A stretch of DNA of 64,000 bases from Arthrobacter_N sp051262515 (GTDB lineage: Bacteria > Actinomycetota > Actinomycetes > Actinomycetales > Micrococcaceae), in the NCBI RefSeq assembly GCF_051262515.1, contig NZ_JBIMER010000007.1, positions 1 to 64,000 of the forward strand, in the 5' to 3' direction. The position numbers and the translations under genes were made by a program. The notes under the pieces are model-generated. The model saw only the letters and a list, made by a program, of their open reading frames with translations, was not told the DNA's origin and did no database searches. Below, one piece after another: positions 45,094 to 52,901 of this stretch (positions are counted from its first letter, which is position 1; each line of letters starts with the position of its first letter).

Positions 45094-45931
45094 GGGCTCG
45101 GGCAAGTCGCCGGGCGCGGCGGCGGCCGGCCCCGCGCCCGGCGACTATCCGATAGACACCGGCACCGCCACCCTGGAGCGCGACGCCTACAGCGACACCG
45201 GGTGGATCCTGAAGGTCAACGGAGTGCCTTCCTCGCACGTCGACCTCGCCGACCCCGCGCGCCTGGACTTCGAGTACATGCGCTGGATCGCGGCCCTAGT
45301 CCGCGCGCGCTTCCCCGCCACCGAGTACGACGGCGGCGAACACGACGGCGCCGCGCGTCGCCTCCGCGCGCTGCACCTCGGCGGCGGGGCGTGCTCCATG
45401 GCCCGCTGGGCGGCCGCCGAATACACGGACGCGCGGCAGGTCGTCGTCGAACTCGACGGCAGGCTCGCCGAACTGGTGCGCGCGTGGTTCGACCTGCCCC
45501 GGGCGCCGCTGCTGCGGCTGCGGGTGGGGGACGCCGGCGTCGTGCTGTCCTCGCTGACGTCCGCGACGCGGGAGCTGGTCATCCGGGACGTCTTCGCCGG
45601 GGACAAGACGCCCCCGGAGCTGGCGACGCCGGAGTTCACCCGCGAGGCGCACCGGGTGCTCGCTGCGGGCGGGCTCTACGTGGTGAACTGCGGCGACACC
45701 CCGGACCTGGGGAACGCGCGGGCGGAGGCGGCGGTGATCGGCTCGGTGTTCCCGCACACGGCGATCGTCGCGGATCCGGCCATGCTCAAGGGGCGCCGCC
45801 GCGGGAACGTCGTCATCGCCGGCTCCGACGCCCCGATCGAACCGACCCCGGCGCTGGTGCGGGAGCTACTCGGCGGAGCCGTCCCCGCGAAGATGCTGGA
45901 CGACGCCGCCGTGCGCGCCTTCGCGTGCTGA
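45086..45931 (+). CDS. Spermidine synthase-like methyltransferase-fold protein
   Basis: 281 residues of the class I SAM/aminopropyltransferase fold. The nucleotide-binding motif is LHLGGGACSMARWAA near residue 95, the acidic strand end VVVELDGRLAELVR follows, and VGDAGVVLSSL and LVIRDVFAGDKTPPEL mark the later strands. Homologues are annotated as spermidine synthase-like proteins, but polyamine synthesis is not shown. It has no membrane domain, unlike the fused MFS versions. Starts at GTG 45086, 8 bp before the end of the GNAT gene, so translation is probably coupled. Confidence 0.82.
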   Translation: MGRGSGKSPGAAAAGPAPGDYPIDTGTATLERDAYSDTGWILKVNGVPSSHVDLADPARLDFEYMRWIAALVRARFPATEYDGGEHDGAARRLRALHLGGGACSMARWAAAEYTDARQVVVELDGRLAELVRAWFDLPRAPLLRLRVGDAGVVLSSLTSATRELVIRDVFAGDKTPPELATPEFTREAHRVLAAGGLYVVNCGDTPDLGNARAEAAVIGSVFPHTAIVADPAMLKGRRRGNVVIAGSDAPIEPTPALVRELLGGAVPAKMLDDAAVRAFAC

Positions 45932-45938
45932 CGCGCCC

Positions 45939-47387
45939 CTACATGCCGGCGGCCTGCTCGATCACCCCGATGCCGAAGAACAGCACGAAGGCGGCCGCGA
46001 CGGCCCACATCAGCGGGTGCACCTCGCGGGCGCGCCCCTGAACCGCGCGGATGAAGACGTAGGCGACGAAGCCCGCGCCGATTCCGTTGGCGATCGAGTA
46101 CGTGAACGGCATCAGCACAAACGTCAGGAACGCCGGGATCGCCACGCCCCAGTCGGTCCAATCGATCCGCGAGACCTGGCTGATCATCATGAAACCGACC
46201 ACCACGAGGGCCGGCGCGACGGCCTCGAACGGCACCAGGTAGATCAGCGGCGTCAGGAACATGGCCAGCAGGAACAGGACGCCCGTGACGATGGACGCCA
46301 GCCCGGTGCGGGCGCCCTCGCCGATGCCGGCGCCTGACTCCACGTAGATCTGGTTCGACGACGTGGAGGCGCCGCCGCCGGCGATCGCGCCGAGCGCGTC
46401 CACCAGCAGGACCCGGTCCACGTTGGGGATGTTGCCGTCCTTGTCCACGGTCCCGGCCTCGTTGGCAAGCCCCACCATGGTGCCCATCGCGTCGAAGAAG
46501 ATGGACAGCAGGATCACGAACGCCAGCAGGAGGGCCGCGGTGGCGCCCAGGTTCTGGAAGGCGCCGAACACGTTGGCCTCGCCGATCAGCGACAGGTCGG
46601 GCAGGGTCCATTCGGGCAGGGAGGGCACCACCAGCGACCAGCCCTCCGGGTTGAACTCGCCGGTTGCCCCGTTGAAGCTCGGGCCGATCCTGAAGACCGC
46701 CTCGAGGATGTTGGCGAGGACGGCCGAGACGACGATGCCGATGAGGATGGCGCCCTTGACGTGGCGCACCACCAGCCCGATGGTCAGGAGCAGCCCGACG
46801 ATGAAGACGAGGATCGGCCATCCGGTGAGCGTGCCGTCGAAGCCCAGGCCGACGGGGACCGTGGTGCCCGCGGCGTCCGGCACGCGGCGGACGAAACCGG
46901 CGTTGACGAGGCCGATGAGGGCGATGAACATGCCGATGCCCACCACGATCGCGGTCTTCAGGGAGGCCGGGACGGCGTTGAACACGGCGGTCCGGAAGCC
47001 CGTGAGGACCAGCACCAGCATGGTGGCACCGGACACGATGACCAGACCCATCACGTCCGGCCAGGTCAGGCCGGGGTTGGTGGCGACGGTGATGGCGATG
47101 AACGCGTTGACGCCCAGCCCGGTGGCCATGGCGAACGGGTGCTTGGCCCATGCGCCCATGAGGATGGTCATGACGCCGGCCACGAGCGCCGTCACCGCGG
47201 CGACGCGCGGGATGCCGAGTTCGGCGCCGGTCGAGTCCGCGCCCGCGAGGATCAGCGGGTTGAGGACCACGATGTAGCTCATGGCGAAGAACGTGGCGAA
47301 ACCGCCGCGGATCTCGCGGGAATAGTTGGAACCGCGCTCGGTCATGCGGAAGTAGCGGTCCACAACCGCAGAGGCCTGTTTTTGCAT
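45939..47387 (-). CDS. NCS2/AzgA-type purine permease
   Basis: 482 residues, about twelve to fourteen helices. Family blocks are REIRGGFATFFAMSYIVVLNPLIL near the start, ATGLGVNAFIAITVAT, and the substrate-region GASTSSNQIYVESGAGIGEGARTG. This is the AzgA (guanine/hypoxanthine/adenine:proton) subfamily. The ATG at 47387 is chosen because TAGGAT lies exactly 6 nt before it. It converges on the spermidine synthase-like gene. Confidence 0.92.
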   Translation of the reverse strand: MQKQASAVVDRYFRMTERGSNYSREIRGGFATFFAMSYIVVLNPLILAGADSTGAELGIPRVAAVTALVAGVMTILMGAWAKHPFAMATGLGVNAFIAITVATNPGLTWPDVMGLVIVSGATMLVLVLTGFRTAVFNAVPASLKTAIVVGIGMFIALIGLVNAGFVRRVPDAAGTTVPVGLGFDGTLTGWPILVFIVGLLLTIGLVVRHVKGAILIGIVVSAVLANILEAVFRIGPSFNGATGEFNPEGWSLVVPSLPEWTLPDLSLIGEANVFGAFQNLGATAALLLAFVILLSIFFDAMGTMVGLANEAGTVDKDGNIPNVDRVLLVDALGAIAGGGASTSSNQIYVESGAGIGEGARTGLASIVTGVLFLLAMFLTPLIYLVPFEAVAPALVVVGFMMISQVSRIDWTDWGVAIPAFLTFVLMPFTYSIANGIGAGFVAYVFIRAVQGRAREVHPLMWAVAAAFVLFFGIGVIEQAAGM

Positions 47388-47393
47388 GGGCAA

Positions 47394-47399
47394 ATCCTA
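47394..47399 (-). promoter_or_regulatory. -10 element for the purine permease
   Basis: TAGGAT on the minus strand, 6 nt before the ATG at 47387. Confidence 0.55.
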
Positions 47400-47489
47400 T
47401 GCGGTTCGCCCGGCTGACATGGACGCTTGTCTGGGTAGGGTGAACAATGGAGGCAACGGAGCCCCGCCAATGACGAAGGAGCGAAGGCC

Positions 47490-48458
47490 ATGAGTGAACA
47501 AGCTCACGATCGATCGACCATTCCGACGGATGGAATCGTGGTGGGTGTCGACGGCTCGGATCCCGCGTTGTGCGCCCTGGACTGGGCCGCCGCGGAGGCC
47601 AAACGCCGCGGGGTCCCCCTGAACATCGTTACCGCCTACACGATCCCCGTCTTCGCGGCCTCCAGCATGGACGCCGGCTACGCGACGCTGGACGACCAGG
47701 TCATCCGCGACGGCGCCGAGGAAGTCCTCCGCCAGGCCCGCGACAGGATCACGGATCCCGGCATCGAGGTCCGTGCGCGGGTGGAGTCCGGGGATCCCTC
47801 CGGCGTCCTGCTGGACCTCAGCGCGGAGGCGGACCTGGTGGTCGTCGGGACGCGTGGCCGCGGCGGATTCGTCGGGCGCCTGCTGGGTTCCGTCAGCAGC
47901 GCCCTGCCCGCGCACGCGAAGTGCCCCTCCGTCGTCGTGCCGTTGTGCGTGAGGGACCGCGCGGAGCAGACGCCCGGGCAGCGGGACATCGTGGTGGTCG
48001 GCGTCGACGGTTCCGAGCGCGCGCGGCTGGCTGTCCTGGTCGCGGCCGAGCAGGCGACGGCGCGCGGCGTTCCGCTGCGCGTGGTCTGCGCGCTCCCGCC
48101 GCTGACCGGTTCGCTGGCCTGGATGCCGGCGACCGTCGACCAGGAGGCGCTCACGCTGGACGTGCGCCGGCAGCTGCGTTCCGGGACGCGGTGGCTGCAG
48201 AGCCACTTCCCTGACCTGGTCATCGAGTCCGATGTCATCGACGGGCCGCCGATCGAGGTGCTGATCAACGAGTCGTCCAAGGCGAGCCTGCTGGTCACCG
48301 GCTCCCGCGGACGCGGCGGATTCGCCGGCATGCTGCTCGGGTCCACCAGCCAGGGGGTGCTGCACCACTCGCGCGGCCCGGTGATGGTGGTCCCGGACCG
48401 CGACGACGCCCGCCTGGCGAACCGCCCTGACTTCGACGATCCGGCCGACACCCGGTAG
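47490..48458 (+). CDS. Tandem universal stress protein
   Basis: 322 residues made of two Usp domains. Each begins with the strand-loop IVVGVDGSD / IVVVGVDGSE and ends with the ATP-binding G-2X-G-9X-G(S/T) motif: GTRGRGGFVGRLLGS and GSRGRGGFAGMLLGS. Both halves keep the motif, so both probably bind ATP. Such double Usp proteins are often induced in stationary phase or hypoxia in actinobacteria. AAGGAG lies 9-10 nt before the ATG. Confidence 0.93.
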   Translation: MSEQAHDRSTIPTDGIVVGVDGSDPALCALDWAAAEAKRRGVPLNIVTAYTIPVFAASSMDAGYATLDDQVIRDGAEEVLRQARDRITDPGIEVRARVESGDPSGVLLDLSAEADLVVVGTRGRGGFVGRLLGSVSSALPAHAKCPSVVVPLCVRDRAEQTPGQRDIVVVGVDGSERARLAVLVAAEQATARGVPLRVVCALPPLTGSLAWMPATVDQEALTLDVRRQLRSGTRWLQSHFPDLVIESDVIDGPPIEVLINESSKASLLVTGSRGRGGFAGMLLGSTSQGVLHHSRGPVMVVPDRDDARLANRPDFDDPADTR

Positions 48459-48461
48459 GGG

Positions 48462-50147
48462 CTAGTACCGCCCGGCGTACGGGTAGAGGTTGTTGACGTG
48501 GCTCAGTGGCGTGACGGAGATCCCCACTGACGGGTTCCGCGCGTGGACCACCTGGCCGTTACCGAGGTAGATCGCCACGTGGTAGAACGACGACCCGCCG
48601 TTGCTGGAGGAGAACACCAGGTCCCCGCGCTTGAGCTGGCTCAGCGGCATCTTGGTGGGTGCGTTGAAGTACTGGCTGGTGGACGTCCGCGTCAGGGACA
48701 GCCCGCCCTTGCCGAACGCCCGCTGGGTGAAGGACGAACAGTCGTAGAAGTCCGGGCCGTTCGCGCCGTAGCGGTACTGGATGCTCTCGTCGTCCGCGGT
48801 CCGGATGGCCCAGGAGATCGCCGGCTCGACGATGGACGAGCTGGTTCCCGCAGACGGGGCCGGGGCTGGCTCCGGTTCCGGGGTCGGCTCGGGTTTGGGC
48901 GCCGGTTTCGGGGCCGGCGGAGGCGTGGGGGTCGGCGTCGGCGTGGCTTTGACGACGGGCTTCGGCTTAGCCACCGGCGTGGGCTTGGGGGTCGGCGTCG
49001 GGCTGGCCGTCCTGCTCGGGGCGGGCGCGGCCTGGGTGGGCGCTGCCTGGGTGGCCGGGGCCGGCGTGCTCTTGGGGGAAGCGGCTTTGGTTGGGGTGGT
49101 TTTGATTGGCGCGGCCGCCGGCGCGGTGGTCCTGGCGGCGGCCTGCGCGGGTGCGGGCTCCGGCGTGGTGCTGGTGGCGGGCCTCGTGGGCAGCGCGGCC
49201 GCCCGTGCGGGGCGGGACTCGGCGGCCGGCGCGGCGGGGGCGATGGGGGACAGCGAGCTGGCCACGGGCACCGCGTCGGGGACGGCGTCGGGCGCCGCCG
49301 GAGCGGCCTCGGCGACGGGGGCGACGGCGGCGGGTGCCGCCGGGCCGGCGGCCAGCGTGGCCTGCAGGGCCTCCTCGCGCTGGGCGTTCTCGACTGCCTC
49401 GATGCGCTCGGACTCGGCGGCCACGGAGGTGTCGCGCAGGTAGGCCAGTTGCGCGATGAGTTCCCCGCGGAGCTTCTGCTGGGCCGCGGCGCGGTCCTCG
49501 TAGGCGGCGCGGGTGCGTTCCGCCTCGTCGAGCGCGGCGGCGCTGGCCCCGGCGGCCTCGGCGGCGGCGTCCTCGGTCGCCGCGGCGTAGTTCCGCCATT
49601 CGGCCCAGAGCGTGGCGGCCTGTTCGGCCGTGCTGAGGGTGCGCGAACGGTTGGCGGCCAGCGTGTTCATGGTGGCGGCCTTGTAGAGGATGTCGTTGTC
49701 GTCGCCGTCCTCCAGGAGCGAGACGACGCCGGGGTTGATGCCGCCGTTGCGGTAGAGGTCCCCGGCCAGCTGTCCCACCTGTTCGCGGACGGCGCGGTGG
49801 TAGGCGGAGGCCTTGGCGGCCTGGGTTTGGGCGTCCTGCGCGGCGGCGTTGCGTTCGCGCAGCACCTCGGCCGCGGCGGTGGAGGCGTCGAGCCCCTCGA
49901 GGGCGGACGCCTCGGCGCCGAGCAGTTCCGCGTTCGAATCCCCGATGGCCGTCTCGATCTTGGCGACCATGCCGGCGAGCCGGGTGGGGTTGTTCTTCGC
50001 GGCCTCGATCTGCGCGGCGCTGAACTCGACGCTGGCGGTCAGGGAGCCGCTTCCGGGGGCGGCGAGGGCGCCGGTTCCCGCCAGGGCGGTGCTCCCCAGA
50101 AGTGCGATTGTGCACAGGGCGACGCCCAGTGTGTGCCGCTTGGCCAT
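48462..50147 (-). CDS. Secreted NlpC/P60 peptidoglycan hydrolase
   Basis: 561 residues. Signal peptide at 1-31 (cleavage after ALA), a helical coiled-coil region from about 40 to 270, a long Ala/Pro/Thr/Lys-rich linker (about 275-430), and the NlpC/P60 domain. The catalytic residues are present: Cys470 in YDCSSFTQRAF, His523 in FYHVAIYLG, His535 in VVHAR. It probably cleaves the D-Glu-diaminoacid bond of stem peptides, with the coiled coil acting as an autoinhibitory or docking arm as in RipA-like proteins. The ATG at 50147 is preferred to 50204 as the signal peptide begins there. Confidence 0.92.
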   Translation of the reverse strand: MAKRHTLGVALCTIALLGSTALAGTGALAAPGSGSLTASVEFSAAQIEAAKNNPTRLAGMVAKIETAIGDSNAELLGAEASALEGLDASTAAAEVLRERNAAAQDAQTQAAKASAYHRAVREQVGQLAGDLYRNGGINPGVVSLLEDGDDNDILYKAATMNTLAANRSRTLSTAEQAATLWAEWRNYAAATEDAAAEAAGASAAALDEAERTRAAYEDRAAAQQKLRGELIAQLAYLRDTSVAAESERIEAVENAQREEALQATLAAGPAAPAAVAPVAEAAPAAPDAVPDAVPVASSLSPIAPAAPAAESRPARAAALPTRPATSTTPEPAPAQAAARTTAPAAAPIKTTPTKAASPKSTPAPATQAAPTQAAPAPSRTASPTPTPKPTPVAKPKPVVKATPTPTPTPPPAPKPAPKPEPTPEPEPAPAPSAGTSSSIVEPAISWAIRTADDESIQYRYGANGPDFYDCSSFTQRAFGKGGLSLTRTSTSQYFNAPTKMPLSQLKRGDLVFSSSNGGSSFYHVAIYLGNGQVVHARNPSVGISVTPLSHVNNLYPYAGRY

Positions 50148-50215
50148 GCTGATCCTCACTGCGGGAGCCCGTGCCGGGCGGGTGCGAGGACGCCAAAAGG
50201 TCACGGTTCGGATAC

Positions 50216-50238
50216 TGACTTATCTCGAGACTAAGTCA
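50216..50238. promoter_or_regulatory. Near-perfect 23-nt palindrome upstream of the NlpC/P60 gene
   Basis: TGACTTA and TAAGTCA flank the inner palindrome TCTCGAGA with one extra base, 69 nt before the hydrolase start. A likely operator for a dimeric regulator. TTGACT (minus strand) at its edge may be the -35. Confidence 0.55.
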
Positions 50239-50325
50239 ACTGGAGCAACACATGCAACAAGCGTCACAACTTCATCACGAATAACATCAGTGTCATTCTG
50301 ACCCGGAATTTCGGGCTTTTCGAAC

Positions 50326-51267
50326 CTACGCGTGGCCGGCCGACTCGTGGCCCACGTGTCCCGCCGGCTCCAGCTGGAAGGTGCAGTGCTCGGTGTCGAA
50401 GTGCTCGCCCAGGCAGTCCAGCAGCTGGTCCAGGACCAGGTGGGCGCGCTCCGGGGTGAACGATTCGCCGTCCAGCACCACGTGGGCGGAGCACACGGGG
50501 ACGCCGGAGGTGATGGTCCACGCGTGCAGGTCGTGGACGCCGGTCACGCCGTCGACGGACAGGATGTGTCGGCGCACCTCGTCGAGGTCCACGCCCCGCG
50601 GCGCGGCCTCCAGCAGCACGTCCACGACCTCGCGCATCAGCGACCAGGCGCGCGGCAGGATCATCACGGCGATCGCGATCGAGGCGATCGGGTCCGCGAC
50701 CGTCCGCCCCGTGAGCATGATGACGACGGCGGCGACCACCACGGCGACCGAGCCCAGCAGGTCGCCGAGCACCTCCAGGTACGCGCCGCGGACGTTGAGG
50801 CTCTCGCGGTGCCCGCCGTGGAGGATCGCCAGGCACACCAGGTTGGCGAGGCCGCCGACGGCGGCGGCGAGCAGCATCGGCGTCGTCTGGATCTCCGGCG
50901 ACTCCCCGAAGCGGCGCAGGGCCTCGACGAAGATGACGACGGCGATCGCCACCAGCGCGGTGGCGTTCGCCAGCGCGGCGAGCACCTCGGCGCGCTGCCA
51001 GCCGAAGGTCCGCTTCGACGTCGCGGGGCGGCCCGCGACCCAGACGGCGAACAGGGCGATCGACACCCCGGCGGCGTCTGAGAGCATGTGCCCGGCGTCC
51101 GCGAGGAGCGCCAGCGAGCCCGAGACCAGAGCCCCGATGAACTGCGCGGCCACGCCGAGGAGGGTGATGGCGACGACGGCGGCCAGCCGCCGCCGGTGGC
51201 GCGAGGAGGCCGTCCCTCCCGTCAGCCCGTGGGTGTGGCCCGCGTGCGCCCCGTGCCCGGCGCCCAT
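50326..51267 (-). CDS. Cation diffusion facilitator (zinc efflux) transporter
   Basis: 313-residue CDF exporter. It has a His-rich N terminus (MGAGHGAHAGHTHG) and C terminus (HVGHESAGHA), six helices, the TM2 metal site LLADAGHMLSDAAGV and the TM5 site region ADPIASIAIAV. The cytoplasmic domain contains VHDLHAWTI. Likely exports Zn2+ (or Cd2+/Co2+) in exchange for protons. Its ATG overlaps the stop of the upstream zincin gene (ATGA), so they are translationally coupled. Confidence 0.93.
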   Translation of the reverse strand: MGAGHGAHAGHTHGLTGGTASSRHRRRLAAVVAITLLGVAAQFIGALVSGSLALLADAGHMLSDAAGVSIALFAVWVAGRPATSKRTFGWQRAEVLAALANATALVAIAVVIFVEALRRFGESPEIQTTPMLLAAAVGGLANLVCLAILHGGHRESLNVRGAYLEVLGDLLGSVAVVVAAVVIMLTGRTVADPIASIAIAVMILPRAWSLMREVVDVLLEAAPRGVDLDEVRRHILSVDGVTGVHDLHAWTITSGVPVCSAHVVLDGESFTPERAHLVLDQLLDCLGEHFDTEHCTFQLEPAGHVGHESAGHA

Positions 51268-51638
51268 CAGCCCCAGCCCAGGGAGTGCAGGGTGTCATCG
51301 TCGATGCCGAAGTGGTGGGCGATCTCGTGGACCACGGTGATGCCGACCTCCTCGACGACGTCTTTTTCGGTGTCACAGATGTCCAGGATCGAGTCCTGGT
51401 AGAGGATGATCCGGTCCGGCATGGAGCCGGCCCCCCAGCCCTGGTCGCGCTCGGTGAGCGGGACGCCGTCGTACAGGCCCAGCAGGACGGTCTCCGGGTC
51501 CTCGTGGGGGAGCGGCTCGTAGCGGTCCTCGATGAAGATCGCGACGTTGTCCATCATGTCCCGCAGCGGCTCCGGGACCTCGTCGAGGGCGCGGACCACC
51601 GCGCGTTCGAAGTCGTCCCCGGACATGCTGTAGGCCAT
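51267..51638 (-). CDS. Zincin-like metallopeptidase family protein
   Basis: 123 residues of the small actinobacterial zincin (MzcA/DUF1025-like) group. The zinc motif is VVHEIAHHFGIDDD near residues 102-115 (HExxH plus Asp). It begins MSGDDFERAVVRALDEVPE, and IFIEDRY follows. The fold is known but a substrate is not. Leaderless start with TAGAGT. It overlaps the zinc exporter gene. Confidence 0.88.
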   Translation of the reverse strand: MAYSMSGDDFERAVVRALDEVPEPLRDMMDNVAIFIEDRYEPLPHEDPETVLLGLYDGVPLTERDQGWGAGSMPDRIILYQDSILDICDTEKDVVEEVGITVVHEIAHHFGIDDDTLHSLGWG

Positions 51639-51644
51639 GCCCCG

Positions 51645-51650
51645 ACTCTA
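51645..51650 (-). promoter_or_regulatory. -10 element for the zincin-CDF pair
   Basis: TAGAGT on the minus strand, 6 nt before the ATG at 51638. Confidence 0.55.
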
Positions 51651-51687
51651 CCCAGCGGGACGTGCCGGGCCGTTCGCGAAGCCGGTT

Positions 51688-51715
51688 TTGCGGATGCCCG
51701 GGCGTCGCTTATAGT
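51688..51715 (+). promoter_or_regulatory. Promoter of tRNA-Glu
   Basis: TTGCGG (51688) and TATAGT (51710) spaced 16 nt. An 8-bp hairpin (GCGCGGGA/TCCCGCGC, 51730-51749) lies just before the tRNA. Confidence 0.55.
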
Positions 51716-51759
51716 TTATGAGGTCCACTGCGCGGGAGTGATCCCGCGCGGAGTTCTGA

Positions 51760-51832
<73 letters not shown>

Positions 51833-51847
51833 CCAGCAAGGCCTGAT

Positions 51848-51877
51848 TTCACAAGCGGGGTTTCCCTCTGCTAAAGT
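51848..51877 (+). promoter_or_regulatory. Possible promoter of tRNA-Asp
   Basis: TTCACA (51848) and TAAAGT (51872) spaced 18 nt in the spacer between tRNA-Glu and tRNA-Asp. Confidence 0.35.
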
Positions 51878-51935
51878 TTAGGTCTTGTGAGCCGGGTTCA
51901 AAGCCGGTGAACAGTGGGGTGAAACCCACGAGCAA

Positions 51936-52009
51936 GGCCCTGTAGCGCAGCTGGTTAGCGCGCCGCCCTGTCACGGCGGAGGTCGCGGGTTCAAGTCCCG
52001 TCAGGGTCG
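51936..52009 (+). tRNA. tRNA-Asp (anticodon GTC)
   Basis: 74-nt cloverleaf. The acceptor is GGCCCTG with CAGGGTC, the anticodon stem CCGCC/GGCGG holds CTGTCAC, the T-loop is TTCAAGT, and the discriminator is G. Confidence 0.96.
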
Positions 52010-52061
52010 CTTTGGTTTTCCGGCGACGGAGGATCACGGTGATCATCGACAGATGATGCCA

Positions 52062-52134
52062 GGCTCTGTAGCTCAGTTGGTAGAGCGTTCGACTGAAAAT
52101 CGAAAGGTCACCGGATCGACGCCGGTCGGAGCCA
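52062..52134 (+). tRNA. tRNA-Phe (anticodon GAA)
   Basis: 73-nt cloverleaf. The acceptor is GGCTCTG with CGGAGCC, the anticodon stem TTCGA/TCGAA holds CTGAAAA, and CCA is encoded at 52135-52137. The T-loop reads ATCGACG, so position 54 is A rather than the near-universal T. Confidence 0.95.
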
Positions 52135-52142
52135 CCAGCTAG

Positions 52143-52170
52143 AACCCCTCGGGATGTCCCGGGGGGTTTT
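52143..52170 (+). terminator. Terminator of the tRNA cluster
   Basis: AACCCCTCGGGA pairs with TCCCGGGGGGTT around a 2-nt centre, followed by T-runs (TTTTGCTTTT). Confidence 0.82.
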
Positions 52171-52216
52171 GCTTTTGCCCGGACGGTGCCGGAGCGCCGT
52201 CGTCCTTGAGTCGGCC

Positions 52217-52807
52217 CTAGCTTGCCGCGACCCGGTCGTGTTTGCGCGCGTAGGCGCGGGCCGCCCGCACCCGGTCGCCGCAGCGAGTCGAGCACCATTG
52301 CCTCCGGGCATGGGTGCGCAACAGGAACCGGTCGCACGAGGTGGCCTCGCAGCGCGTGACGAGTGCCGCCTGTTCCCCGGTGAGGAGCGCGACGGCGTCT
52401 TCGGCGATGACCGCCATGGCGTGTTCGACGATTTGGGTCACGGGGTGCGCCGCCGTGCGGGTGAAGCCCGCGGCCGGGTCGTGCCGCAGGAGCAGCGCGC
52501 CGGGCGCGCTGCTCAAGGCGCGGTTGACGGCCTCCAAGGACCGGGCGTCCGGGGCGCCGCCGGTCACGTGTGCGGCGAAGACCGAGCGAAGGTCGTCGCG
52601 GAGTCCTGCCAGCCGGCCGCGGCAATACTCCTGCACCGCGGCCTCCGGCGAGGCCAGGCCGCGCTCGACCATCCAGGCGGTCGCCGCCGCTGGACTGCTC
52701 AGCTCGTCGATGCGCCTGTCCCCGGGAAGTTGTGCCGCGCTGTTGATCAGCGCGAGCGAGGGGTGTTCGTCGGCCCCGGGCGCGGGCTGCAAGAGAAGGT
52801 CCGCCAT
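52217..52807 (-). CDS. CGNR zinc-finger, ABATE-domain protein (likely regulator)
   Basis: 196 residues. The N-terminal ABATE-like part (HPSLALINSAA) is followed by a helical region, then the CGNR-type zinc finger: Cys residues in RCEATSCDRF and WCSTRCGDR (a variant of CGNR), ending in basic AARAYARKHDR. Such proteins are thought to be stress-linked transcription regulators. It is divergent from a luciferase-like oxidoreductase and may control it. The start is ATG 52807 (7 nt after TACCAT) or an in-frame ATG at 52816. Confidence 0.87.
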   Translation of the reverse strand: MADLLLQPAPGADEHPSLALINSAAQLPGDRRIDELSSPAAATAWMVERGLASPEAAVQEYCRGRLAGLRDDLRSVFAAHVTGGAPDARSLEAVNRALSSAPGALLLRHDPAAGFTRTAAHPVTQIVEHAMAVIAEDAVALLTGEQAALVTRCEATSCDRFLLRTHARRQWCSTRCGDRVRAARAYARKHDRVAAS

Positions 52808-52901
52808 AGTTCTCATGGTATCAGTTGACGTCTTCCGTGATGATCGTGCTAGCCTCTTTGTCACGAGAAAACATTGCTGTTTCCATGAGAGTCGAGATCG
52901 C

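Noticed and set aside
50148..50325. A possible cyclic di-AMP riboswitch upstream of the NlpC/P60 hydrolase, as found before some actinobacterial cell-wall hydrolases.
   Set aside because: The space between the palindrome and the start is only about 70 nt and lacks the conserved ydaO core.
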